From CAYMYN01 sp964394665 (GTDB taxonomy: Bacteria > Planctomycetota > UBA1135 > GCA-002686595), in NCBI GenBank assembly GCA_964394665.1, contig CAYMYN010000048.1, forward strand, positions 1 through 24,925: DNA of 24,925 nucleotides, in the 5' to 3' direction. Under the pieces are notes generated by a model that made no database searches, was not told the DNA's origin, and worked only from the letters and a program-made list of their open reading frames with translations. Position numbers and translations under genes: made by a program. Below, one piece after another: positions 7,325 to 14,879 of this stretch (position 1 is the stretch's first letter; the number at the start of each line of letters is the position of its first letter).

Positions 7325-8218
7325 ATGAACATCCGCAAAGTCGGAGTGGTGGGCTGCGGCCTGATGGGCCACGGCATCGCCCAGGTGGCCGCCCAGGGCG
7401 GCTTCGAGGTGTGGGTCGCCGAAGCCGACGAGGCCGCCCTCGGACGGGGCCTCGCGCGCATCGACAAGAGCCTCGAGAAATTGGCCCAGAAACAGGCCGA
7501 GAAGGGCAAGGACGCGGCCCAGGCGCAGGCCGAGGCCCAGGCCGTGCGCGCGCGCATCCGCGGCACGCTCGTGCGCCGAGACCTGGCGGACTGCGACCTC
7601 GTGATCGAGGCCATCGTCGAGGACCTCGGCGCCAAACAACGACTCTTCGCCGAGCTCGGAGGCTTCTGCAAACCCGAGACGATCTTCGCCTCGAACACCT
7701 CCTCGTTCCCCGTGGCCGAGATGGCCGAGGCCTCCGGTCGCCCGCGGCGCTTCGTGGGCCTGCACTTCTTCAACCCGGTGCAGCTCATGCGCCTGGTGGA
7801 GGTCGTGCGCACGGGCCGCACCGACGAGGACGTCTTCGCCGCCGCGCGCGCCTTCGGCGAGGCCTGCGGCAAGACTCCGGTGGCCTGCAAGGACACGCCC
7901 GGGTTCGTGGTGAACCGCTTGCTCGTGCCCTACATGGTGCAGGCGCTGTTGATGCTCGAGCGCGGCGAGGCCTCCAAGGAGGACATCGACGTCGCGATGC
8001 AGCTCGGCTGTGGCCACCCCATGGGGCCGCTGACGCTGACCGACTACGTGGGCCTCGACACGACCCTCTCGATCCTCGAGGGCTGGCGCGAGCGTTACCC
8101 CGACGAGCCGGCCTTCGCCGTGCCGGAGTCGCTGCGCACGAAGGTCCGCGAGGGCAAGCTCGGCCGCAAGAGCGGCGAGGGCTTCTACAAGTGGGACGGC
8201 GACAAGAAGGTGGGCTGA
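7325..8218 (+). CDS. 3-hydroxybutyryl-CoA / 3-hydroxyacyl-CoA dehydrogenase
   Basis: A 297-residue stand-alone NAD(P)-dependent dehydrogenase (Hbd/PaaH type) interconverting 3-hydroxyacyl-CoA and 3-ketoacyl-CoA. Rossmann fingerprint GCGLMG at 10-15; SNTSSFPVAEMA at 123-134; catalytic His147 in VGLHFFNPV and Glu159 in RLVEVV (12 apart, like the His-Glu pair of the family); CKDTPGFVVNRLL begins the C-terminal dimerisation domain, ending GEGFYKW. The helix around 50-75 is Lys/Gln/Ala-rich, as is common here. A good ribosome-binding site, AAGGA at 7314-7318, lies 6 nt before the ATG. It sits between a thiolase and, after two cyclophilin genes, an enoyl-CoA hydratase, so it supplies the middle step of the acetyl-CoA to crotonyl-CoA sequence. 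Confidence 0.95.
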   Translation: MNIRKVGVVGCGLMGHGIAQVAAQGGFEVWVAEADEAALGRGLARIDKSLEKLAQKQAEKGKDAAQAQAEAQAVRARIRGTLVRRDLADCDLVIEAIVEDLGAKQRLFAELGGFCKPETIFASNTSSFPVAEMAEASGRPRRFVGLHFFNPVQLMRLVEVVRTGRTDEDVFAAARAFGEACGKTPVACKDTPGFVVNRLLVPYMVQALLMLERGEASKEDIDVAMQLGCGHPMGPLTLTDYVGLDTTLSILEGWRERYPDEPAFAVPESLRTKVREGKLGRKSGEGFYKWDGDKKVG

Positions 8219-8221
8219 ATC

Positions 8222-9139
8222 ATGATCGCGACGCTGATGCTGATCGGCGCGGCCCTGGCCGCGGATCCCAAGATCTCGTTCGAGGCGCCCGACAAGTACT
8301 ACGAGGGCCGCGCCTACCGCGTGCGCATCTCGGTCGAGGCCCCGGCCCAGGGCGGCGCCGTGCCGGCCTGGGTGCTCTCCGCGTCGGCCTTCGACCTCGA
8401 CGGCAAGGCGCTCGGCGCCCGCGAGGGCCGCGCGAGCCTGGACCTGCCGCCGGGCGCCGAGCTCTCCCTCGCGCTCGACCTGGGGCCGGCCATCGCCGCG
8501 GCCAAGCACTACACGGGCGGGGACTTCCGCCTCTCCATGGCCAAGACGCTCGCGGCCGGCGAGGCCGTGGCGGTCGCGCACTTCACGCCCGCCGATCCCA
8601 AGCTCGACTTCATGCAGGCGCCCCTCGCCGAACTCGGCGAGTACCAGGTGCTGATGAAGACCAACCAGGGCGAGATGCGCATCGAGATGTGGCCCGACGT
8701 GGCGCCCAACCACGTGCGCAACTTCCTCGACCTGTGCCACACCGGGTTCTACAAGGGCCTGACCTTCCACCGCGTGATCCCAGGCTTCATGGCGCAGGGC
8801 GGCGACCCGACCGGAACCGGCGGCGGCGGTGGCCCGCGCAAGCTGGACGCGGAGTTCAGCAACAGGAAGCACGTGCGCGGCGTGCTCTCCGCCGCGCGCC
8901 TGGGTCACGACGTGAACTCGGCCACTAGCCAGTTCTTCATCATGCACGCCGCCACGCCCAGCCTGGACGGCCAGTACAGCGCCTTCGGTCAGGTGATCGA
9001 GGGCATCGAGGCGGTCGACCGCATCGTGGCCGTGCCCCGTGCGCGGGGCACCGACAAGCCCAACGAGGATCAGACCATCCTGGACGTCGTCGTCGTCAAG
9101 AAGTCGGCGGGCAAGCAAAAAGGAGCCGGAGCGCGATGA
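8222..9139 (+). CDS. Peptidyl-prolyl cis-trans isomerase, cyclophilin type, probably exported, with extra N-terminal domain
   Basis: A 305-residue protein. Residues 1-14 (MIATLMLIGAALAA) form a short signal-like hydrophobic stretch, with likely cleavage after Ala13 or Ala14; it has no basic n-region, so export is probable, not certain. Residues ~18-135 are a domain I do not recognise, predicted beta-rich from the alternating pattern. Residues ~138-290 are a complete cyclophilin: catalytic FHRVIPGFMAQGGDP with Arg184, NSATSQFFI with Gln237 and Phe239, PSLDGQYSAFGQVIEG. Its role would be proline isomerisation in protein folding outside the cytoplasm. The start lies 3 nt after the upstream stop and the gene overlaps the next cyclophilin by ATGA (9136-9139). 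The tail after 290 is Lys/Gly-rich and variable. Confidence 0.9.
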   Translation: MIATLMLIGAALAADPKISFEAPDKYYEGRAYRVRISVEAPAQGGAVPAWVLSASAFDLDGKALGAREGRASLDLPPGAELSLALDLGPAIAAAKHYTGGDFRLSMAKTLAAGEAVAVAHFTPADPKLDFMQAPLAELGEYQVLMKTNQGEMRIEMWPDVAPNHVRNFLDLCHTGFYKGLTFHRVIPGFMAQGGDPTGTGGGGGPRKLDAEFSNRKHVRGVLSAARLGHDVNSATSQFFIMHAATPSLDGQYSAFGQVIEGIEAVDRIVAVPRARGTDKPNEDQTILDVVVVKKSAGKQKGAGAR

Positions 9140-9633
9140 AACACGACCTGCAGGGCGTCACCGCCGTGGTGCGCACGACCGCCGGGGACATGACCTTCGA
9201 GTTCTTCCCCGACAAGGCCCCCGGCCACGTGAAGAACTTCGTCGACCTGGCGGAGAAGGGTTTCTACGACGGGACCGTGTTCCACCGCGTGATCCCCGGG
9301 TTCATGATCCAGGGCGGCTGCCCCGAGGGCAGCGGTCGGGGCGGACCGGGATACACGATCGCGGCCGAATTCAACGACACGCCCCACGTGCGCGGCGTGC
9401 TCAGCATGGCGCGCTCGCAGAACCCCAACTCCGCCGGCAGCCAGTTCTTCGTCTGCCACGGGGCGGCGAGTTTCCTCGACGGGCAGTACACGGCCTTCGG
9501 GCGCTTGACGGCGGGCGAGGAAGCTCTCGACGCCATCGCCAACGCGCCCACGGCGCCCGGCGGGGAGGGCTCGCGCCCCAAGAACCCGGTGAAGGTCACG
9601 AAGGTCGAGGTCCACCGCCCCCAGAAGGCCTGA
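9136..9633 (+). CDS. Peptidyl-prolyl cis-trans isomerase, cyclophilin type, cytosolic
   Basis: A 165-residue single-domain cyclophilin with no signal peptide. Catalytic segment FHRVIPGFMIQGG (Arg51), AAEFNDTPHVRGVLSMARS, then NSAGSQFFV and LDGQYTAFGRL. The length is the bacterial norm for PpiB-like enzymes. Its start overlaps the stop of the preceding exported cyclophilin (ATGA), and GGAG at 9128-9131 lies 4 nt upstream of the ATG. The pair is probably a duplication that now serves two compartments; the two catalytic domains differ clearly (N-S-A-T versus N-S-A-G, and different loop lengths), so it is not recent. No functional link to the neighbouring acyl-CoA enzymes is known. Confidence 0.95.
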   Translation: MKHDLQGVTAVVRTTAGDMTFEFFPDKAPGHVKNFVDLAEKGFYDGTVFHRVIPGFMIQGGCPEGSGRGGPGYTIAAEFNDTPHVRGVLSMARSQNPNSAGSQFFVCHGAASFLDGQYTAFGRLTAGEEALDAIANAPTAPGGEGSRPKNPVKVTKVEVHRPQKA

Positions 9634-9652
9634 GGCCGGCGAGGAACGCGCG

Positions 9653-10435
9653 ATGAGTTACGAGAACATCCTGCTCGAGGTCCGGGACGGGGTAGCGACG
9701 GTGACCGTGAACCGGCCCAAGGTGATGAACGCCCTCAACCGGCAGACGCTGGGCGAGCTGGCCCACGCCTTCGACGCCGTGCGCGACGACGAGAGCGTGC
9801 GCGCGCTGGTCGTGACCGGCGCGGGCGACAAGGCCTTCGTGGCCGGCGCGGACATCAACGAGCTGGCGAAGATGCAGGCGCTCTCGGCCAAGACCCTGGC
9901 CGCCTACGGTCAGGCCGTGTTCCGTCGGTTGGAGGAGCTCGGCAAGCCCTCGGTGGCGCGCATCAACGGCTTCGCCCTGGGCGGCGGCTGCGAGCTGGCC
10001 CTGGCTTGCACCCTGCGCACGGCCAGCACGAGCGCCAAGCTCGGTCTCCCCGAGACCAGCCTGGGCATCATCCCCGGGTACGGCGGCACCCAGCGCCTGG
10101 CGCGCATCGCCGGGCCGGGCGTGGCGCGCGAGTGGGTGCTGACGGGCGAGATCTTCCCCGCCGCCGAGGCCCACCGCGTCGGCGTCGTCAACCGCCTGTT
10201 CGAGCCGTCCGAGCTGGAGATCGGCACGCAGAAGCTCGTCGACGCGATCCTCTCGAAGGGCCCCGTCGCCGTGCGCTTGGGCATGGAGGCCATCCAGCGC
10301 GGGATGGACATGCCCCAGTTGCAGGGCGAGATCATGGAGACCGACATGTTCGGCCTGGCCTCGACCACCGAGGACATGCGCGAGGGCATGGCGGCTTTCC
10401 TCGAGAAACGCAAACCCACCTTCCGCGGGCGCTAG
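9653..10435 (+). CDS. Enoyl-CoA hydratase (crotonase family)
   Basis: A 260-residue crotonase hydrating trans-2-enoyl-CoA to 3-hydroxyacyl-CoA. Oxyanion-hole segment AFVAGADINELAKM at 61-74; ALGGGCELALAC at 108-119 with catalytic Glu114; GLPETSLGIIPGYGGTQRL at 131-149 with catalytic Glu134. The 20-residue spacing of the two glutamates matches the hydratase pair, which supports true hydratase activity rather than another crotonase-fold reaction. One oddity is CTLRTAS where CDIRIAS is usual, a change next to but not in the active site. GAGGAA at 9641-9646 gives a strong ribosome-binding site 6 nt before the ATG. It is 19 bp after the cyclophilin and 19 bp before the second thiolase, hence in one operon. 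Confidence 0.95.
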   Translation: MSYENILLEVRDGVATVTVNRPKVMNALNRQTLGELAHAFDAVRDDESVRALVVTGAGDKAFVAGADINELAKMQALSAKTLAAYGQAVFRRLEELGKPSVARINGFALGGGCELALACTLRTASTSAKLGLPETSLGIIPGYGGTQRLARIAGPGVAREWVLTGEIFPAAEAHRVGVVNRLFEPSELEIGTQKLVDAILSKGPVAVRLGMEAIQRGMDMPQLQGEIMETDMFGLASTTEDMREGMAAFLEKRKPTFRGR

Positions 10436-10454
10436 GCGCGCCGGGAGCCAAGAG

Positions 10455-11660
10455 ATGCAACAGGACGTGGTCATCGTCGGCGGGGCTCGGACCCCGATGT
10501 GCGAGTACGCCGGCACGCCGGGGTACGGCAAGCTCAAGGACCTCTCGGCCATCGAGCTGGGCGCGCACGCCTCCAAGGCGGCCCTGGCGCGCTCCAAGGT
10601 CGACCCGGAGTCCGTGGACCACGTCGTGATGGGCAACGCCCTGCAGACCTCGGTCGACGCGATCTACGGCGCGCGCCACGTGGGGCTCAAGGCGGGCCTG
10701 CCCCAGCACGCGCCGGCGCTGACGGTCAACCGGCTGTGCGGCTCGGGGATCCAGGCCCTGGTCAACGCGGCCCAGCTCATCCGCCTGGGCGAGGCGACGA
10801 CCGTGCTCGCGGGCGGCATCGAGAGCATGAGCCAGGCCCCGTACTCCATGTACGGCGGGCGCCAGGGCATCCCCTTCGGCACGACGCCCAAGCTCGAGGA
10901 TACGCTCTTCGCGGCCTTGCTCGACCCGGTGGCGGGCCTCTACATGGCGCAGACGGCCGAGAAGGTGGCCAAGACGCGCGGCATCTCGCGCCAGGCCCAG
11001 GACGAGTATGCGCTGCGCAGCCACAAGCTCGGCGCGGCCGCCGTGCAGGAGGGCCGCTTCCGCGAGGAGATCGAGCCGCTGCGGATCGAGACCCGCAAGG
11101 GCGAGCTCGTGATCGACACCGACGACCACATCAAGCCCGAGACGACCCTCGCCGCCCTGGCGGGGCTGCGCGCGGCCTTCGGCAAGGACGGCACGGTCAC
11201 GGCCGGCAACGCCAGCGGCATCGTCGACGGCGCGGCCGCGCTGCTGGTGACGGGCGCCGAGCGCGCGCGGGCCGACGGCCTGGACGTGTGGGCCGTCGTG
11301 CGCGGCTGGTCCTACGTCGGGGTCGACCCGACCGAGATGGGCATCGGCCCGGTCCCGGCCATCCGCATGTTGCTCGAGCGGGCCAAGCTGAAGATCGGCG
11401 ACGTCGACCGCTACGAGATCAACGAAGCCTTCGCGGCCCAGTACCTGGGCTGCGAGAAGGAGCTCGGCCTCGACCGGGCGCGCTGCAACGTGAACGGGGG
11501 CGCGATCTCCCTGGGGCACCCCCTGGGGGCCACGGGCGCGCGCCTGATCCTGACCCTGATGTACGAGCTGCGCCGCTCGGGCAAGCGCTACGGCGTCGCC
11601 TCGGCCTGCATCGGCGGGGGACAGGGCATCGCCATGCTGATCGAGAACCCCCGCGCCTGA
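10455..11660 (+). CDS. Acetyl-CoA C-acetyltransferase / acyltransferase, thiolase family (second copy)
   Basis: A 401-residue complete thiolase. Nucleophile Cys95 in NRLCGSGIQAL; AGGIESMSQAPYSMYG; NEAFAAQYLGCEKELG; GHPLGATGARL with His355; second Cys385 in SACIGGGQG. GGGAG at 10443-10447 lies 7 nt before the ATG. It is clearly divergent from the first thiolase of this cluster (different N-terminus, IVGGARTPMCEYAGTPGYG, and covering loop), so the two copies probably differ in chain length or in direction rather than being redundant. Its stop is only 10 nt before the GTG of the hydro-lyase, so the two are likely co-translated. Confidence 0.95.
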   Translation: MQQDVVIVGGARTPMCEYAGTPGYGKLKDLSAIELGAHASKAALARSKVDPESVDHVVMGNALQTSVDAIYGARHVGLKAGLPQHAPALTVNRLCGSGIQALVNAAQLIRLGEATTVLAGGIESMSQAPYSMYGGRQGIPFGTTPKLEDTLFAALLDPVAGLYMAQTAEKVAKTRGISRQAQDEYALRSHKLGAAAVQEGRFREEIEPLRIETRKGELVIDTDDHIKPETTLAALAGLRAAFGKDGTVTAGNASGIVDGAAALLVTGAERARADGLDVWAVVRGWSYVGVDPTEMGIGPVPAIRMLLERAKLKIGDVDRYEINEAFAAQYLGCEKELGLDRARCNVNGGAISLGHPLGATGARLILTLMYELRRSGKRYGVASACIGGGQGIAMLIENPRA

Positions 11661-11670
11661 GAGGCTCCCC

Positions 11671-13671
11671 GTGCACGAGATCGTTCGAACCGGCCCGGAC
11701 GGGCGGCGGGCCGTCGCCCTGACCCCCGGGAAACGGGTCCTCTTCTTGACCAAGGACCTGGAGCTCATCCGCCGTCAGTTGCGCGGCGAGCTCGACCTGC
11801 GCATGGCGGACGTCGATCCGGCGGACCTCCTGGACGACATCAACACCGACGTGATGACGCCCGCCTGGGTGTGCTTCCGCCACCGGCCCGAGGACATCGC
11901 CCTCGACGCCTACGCGGGGCTCTTCGACGCCCAGGGCCAACGCGTGTTCGGCACGCGGGCCCTGATGGACGGCGGCTTCGAGGTCATCGTCTCGGGCCAG
12001 CGCAAGGGCACGGGCTCGAGCCGCGAGACCGCCCCGCAGGCCGAGAAGTGGTGCGGCATCCGCCTGGTGATCGCGGCCTCCTTCGCGCCCATCCACGAGC
12101 GCAACAACATCAACCTGGGCCAGCTCATGGCCGGGTACGACGCGCTGCGTCGACTGCAGGAAGGTGAGTCGATCCCGCTCGAGGAGCTCACCGCGCGTTA
12201 CGAGCCGATCACGCGCGAGATCCTGGAGTCGGGGGGCCTGTTCCCCTTCGCCGCGCGTTTCCGCCGCGGCGAGGTCCAGGTCCCGCCGCCCTCGACGCCC
12301 TCCCGGCCGATGACCATGGCCGAGAAGCTCTACGCCAGCCACCTGGTGGGGGCCCGGCCCGGGTCGGCGGTCCAGCCCGGCGACTCGTGCCTGGTGCGCG
12401 TGGACGGCGGCTACAGCCACGAGTTCACCACGGCCCAGGTGCACGAGTTCCTGTGCCGTGAGTACGGGGCCGACTACCGCGTCACCAACCCGGACAAGTT
12501 CGCGGTCTTCGAGGATCACCTGCTGTACGCCGACGGCGTGCCGCGCATGGCGCCCTTCGGATCGCTGATCCAGACCCTGCGCGACCTGCAGCGCGAGTTC
12601 CAACGCCACACCGGCGTGCGCGATTACTCGGCCCGCGACGGGATCTCGCCCGGCATCTGCCACCAAGTGGCGCGCGAGCAGTTCATCGACCCGGGCGACT
12701 TCATCCAGGCCACCGACTCGCACACCTGCATGGGCGGGGGCAACAACGCGCTCGCCTACGGCGTGGGCGCGACCGAGTACGCGGCGCTGATCCACTCGGG
12801 GTTCACCCTGGTGGAGATCCCCGGCTCGATCCGCTTCGAGCTCGTGGGCAAGCTGCGGCCGGGCTGCACCGCCAAGGACGTGATGCTGCACGTCCTGGCC
12901 ACGCACGCGGTGGCGGAGGAGACCCTCGACCGCGTGATGGAGTTCGGCGGTCCGGGGCTGGCCTCGCTCTCGATGGACGAGCGCGCCACGCTGACCAACA
13001 TGGCCACCGAGTGTTCGGCCAAGAGCGGCATCTGCGAGGGCGACGACGTCGCCGCGCGCTGGATCGCCGCGCGCCGGCCGAACATGAGCGAGGCCGACGT
13101 GCGCGCGCGCTTCGTGTTCCCCGACCCTGGGGCGCACTACGACGGCGGCGTGCACCGCATCGACCTCTCCCGCATCGAGCCGATGGTGGCCCTGCCGGGC
13201 GACCCGACCTACGGCAAGAACATCTCCGAGCTGGCCGAGGTCGCGATCGACATCGCCTACGCCGGCTCGTGCACCGCGGGCAAGGAAGAGGACTTCGATT
13301 TCTACGCCCAGGTGCTCTCCGAGGCCCTCGAGGCCGGCCGCAAGGTGGCCGAAGGCGTGCGCATGTACGTCCAGTACGGCAGCGAAGCCGTCAAGGAGTA
13401 CGCGCTGCGCAAGGGCTACACCGAGGTCTTCCGCCGCGCCGGCGTGATCGTCATCGACCCGGGCTGCGGCGCCTGCATCGGCTGCGGCCCGGGCGTGTCG
13501 GAGACCAAGGAGCAAGTCACCGTCAGCGCCATCAACCGCAACTTCACCGGCCGCAGCGGGCCGGGCAAGCTCTACCTCGCTTCGCCCCTGACGGTCGCCG
13601 CGAGCGCAGTCGAAGGCCGCATCACGGCCTACACCCCCGGAATGTTCCGCGCTCCCGCGAGCGTGCGCTGA
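11671..13671 (+). CDS. Fused aconitase-family hydro-lyase, swivel (LeuD-like) domain first, then [4Fe-4S] LeuC-like domain
   Basis: A 666-residue single chain of the aconitase / 3-isopropylmalate dehydratase superfamily, isomerising a hydroxy-tricarboxylate or 2-isopropylmalate-type acid by dehydration and rehydration. The small swivel domain comes first: DDINTDVMTPAW, then KGTGSSRETAP at 112-122 with the substrate-binding Ser/Arg. From ~215 (MTMAEKLYASHL) the large domain follows: TDSHT at 348-352, GSCTAGKEEDF with cluster ligand Cys534, CGACIGC with Cys599 and Cys602 (and an extra Cys605), and INRNFTGRSG. Aconitases have the reverse order and most LeuCD are two proteins. The start is GTG with GAGG 6 nt upstream. 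The His that usually follows GSSRE is Thr120, so the substrate is uncertain. It precedes a beta-decarboxylating dehydrogenase, the expected partner enzyme. Confidence 0.88.
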   Translation: MHEIVRTGPDGRRAVALTPGKRVLFLTKDLELIRRQLRGELDLRMADVDPADLLDDINTDVMTPAWVCFRHRPEDIALDAYAGLFDAQGQRVFGTRALMDGGFEVIVSGQRKGTGSSRETAPQAEKWCGIRLVIAASFAPIHERNNINLGQLMAGYDALRRLQEGESIPLEELTARYEPITREILESGGLFPFAARFRRGEVQVPPPSTPSRPMTMAEKLYASHLVGARPGSAVQPGDSCLVRVDGGYSHEFTTAQVHEFLCREYGADYRVTNPDKFAVFEDHLLYADGVPRMAPFGSLIQTLRDLQREFQRHTGVRDYSARDGISPGICHQVAREQFIDPGDFIQATDSHTCMGGGNNALAYGVGATEYAALIHSGFTLVEIPGSIRFELVGKLRPGCTAKDVMLHVLATHAVAEETLDRVMEFGGPGLASLSMDERATLTNMATECSAKSGICEGDDVAARWIAARRPNMSEADVRARFVFPDPGAHYDGGVHRIDLSRIEPMVALPGDPTYGKNISELAEVAIDIAYAGSCTAGKEEDFDFYAQVLSEALEAGRKVAEGVRMYVQYGSEAVKEYALRKGYTEVFRRAGVIVIDPGCGACIGCGPGVSETKEQVTVSAINRNFTGRSGPGKLYLASPLTVAASAVEGRITAYTPGMFRAPASVR

Positions 13672-13712
13672 CCCGCCCCCCTCACCGATCCGAACCAAGC
13701 AACGCATCCACC

Positions 13713-14786
13713 ATGGCCGAACACCACATCGCAGTCATCCCCGGGGACGGCATCGGCGTCGACGTGACGCGCGAGGCCATGAAAGTCGCCGACGCCGCCG
13801 CCGAGGTCTTCGGTTTCCGGCTGCGCAAGACCCACTACCCCTTCGGTAGCGAGCACTATCTCAAGTCCAAGGAGATCTTCCCCGAGGCCGCCTTCTCCGA
13901 GGTGCGAGCGAAGGACGCGATCTACCTGGGCGCGATCGGCGACCCGCGCCTGCCGGTGGGCATGATCGAGTACGGCATCATCGCCAAGATGCGCTTCGAG
14001 CTCGACCTGTACGTCAACCTGCGCCCCGTGAAGCTCTACGACGAGCGCCTGTGCCCGATCAAGGGCAAGGGCCCGGCGGACATCGACATGGTCTTCGTGC
14101 GCGAGAACACCGAGGGCGCGTACGTCGGCATGCACGGCTTCGCCCACAAGGACCAGCCGCTCGAGGTCGCGACCCAGACCATGGTCTACACCCGCGAGGG
14201 GACCGAGCGCGTGATGCGCTTCGCCTTCGACCTGGCCCGCAAACGCGCCAAGAGGAACCAGGTCACGATGATCGACAAGGCCAACGCCGTGCGCGCCCAC
14301 GACCTGTGGACGCGGACCTACGCGATCGTCCAGAAGGACTATCCCGAGATCAAAGCCGAGCACGCCTACATCGACGCGGCCTGCATGTGGATGGTGAAGA
14401 ACCCCGAGTGGTTCGACGTGGCCGTCACCACCAACCTCTTCGGCGACATCATCACCGACCTCGGCGCCATGCTGCAGGGCGGCATGGGCATCGCCGCCTC
14501 GGGCAACCTGCACCCCGGGAAGGTCAGCCTCTTCGAGCCGATCCACGGTTCGGCGCCCAAGCACGCGGGCAAGAACGTGGCCTCGCCCGTGGCCGCCATC
14601 GTGGCGGTCGCGATGATGTTCGACTACCTGGGCGAGGGCGCGGCCTCGAAGGCGGTCGAGGACACCGTCGCCGATCTGCTGCGCTCGGGCCGCCTGCGCG
14701 GCGTGGGCACCGGCGAGCACAAGACCGACGAGGTGGGCGACATGGTGGTCGCCAACCTGCGCCAGCTCGTGCCCAGCGGACGCTGA
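13713..14786 (+). CDS. Isopropylmalate/isocitrate/homoisocitrate dehydrogenase family enzyme
   Basis: A 357-residue NAD(P)- and Mg-dependent beta-decarboxylating dehydrogenase. IPGDGIGVDVTREAM at the N-terminus; Arg94 and Arg104 in the M-R-F-E-L-D-L-Y-V-N-L-R-P segment; RENTEGAYVG at 130-139 (Arg130, Tyr137); Lys189 in IDKANA; Asp221, Asp245 and Asp249 (GDIITDLGAM) for metal; FEPIHGSAP for the cofactor. The YVNLRPV region resembles LeuB, but RENTEG replaces the usual LeuB RELTGG and is the form seen in isocitrate, homoisocitrate and tartrate dehydrogenases. I would call it 3-isopropylmalate dehydrogenase-like, substrate open. No clear Shine-Dalgarno. It follows the fused hydro-lyase by 41 bp, so the two probably act in sequence on the same acid. 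A hairpin terminator follows. Confidence 0.88.
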   Translation: MAEHHIAVIPGDGIGVDVTREAMKVADAAAEVFGFRLRKTHYPFGSEHYLKSKEIFPEAAFSEVRAKDAIYLGAIGDPRLPVGMIEYGIIAKMRFELDLYVNLRPVKLYDERLCPIKGKGPADIDMVFVRENTEGAYVGMHGFAHKDQPLEVATQTMVYTREGTERVMRFAFDLARKRAKRNQVTMIDKANAVRAHDLWTRTYAIVQKDYPEIKAEHAYIDAACMWMVKNPEWFDVAVTTNLFGDIITDLGAMLQGGMGIAASGNLHPGKVSLFEPIHGSAPKHAGKNVASPVAAIVAVAMMFDYLGEGAASKAVEDTVADLLRSGRLRGVGTGEHKTDEVGDMVVANLRQLVPSGR

Positions 14787-14801
14787 ATCGCCGACGATAC
14801 G

Positions 14802-14843
14802 CGCAGCCGCCCGCAGCTCCCCCGGGAGCCGCGGGCGGCTGCG
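14802..14843. terminator. Near-perfect hairpin, bidirectional terminator between convergent genes
   Basis: Left arm 14802-14820 pairs with right arm 14825-14843: 13 bp, one A-C mismatch, then 5 bp, around a 4-nt loop CCCG. It lies 16 nt after the dehydrogenase stop and ~37 nt after the stop of the convergent redoxin gene, so it can end transcripts from both sides. There is only a short T-tract (GTTGG) on the plus side and none on the minus side. Confidence 0.75.
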
Positions 14844-14879
14844 TTGGTGCGCCGGATCGGGGACCCGGAGCGCGGACCC

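Noticed and set aside
5729..9118. A 1129-codon open frame on the minus strand
   Set aside because: It lies antisense to three well-supported genes (thiolase, dehydrogenase, cyclophilin), has no recognisable motif and shows His/Gly/Ala/Arg shadow composition.
9113..9125. A-rich run (AAAAAGGAG) near the cyclophilin junction as a programmed frameshift site
   Set aside because: No slippery heptamer and no downstream pseudoknot are evident; the ATGA overlap with a ribosome-binding site explains the arrangement.
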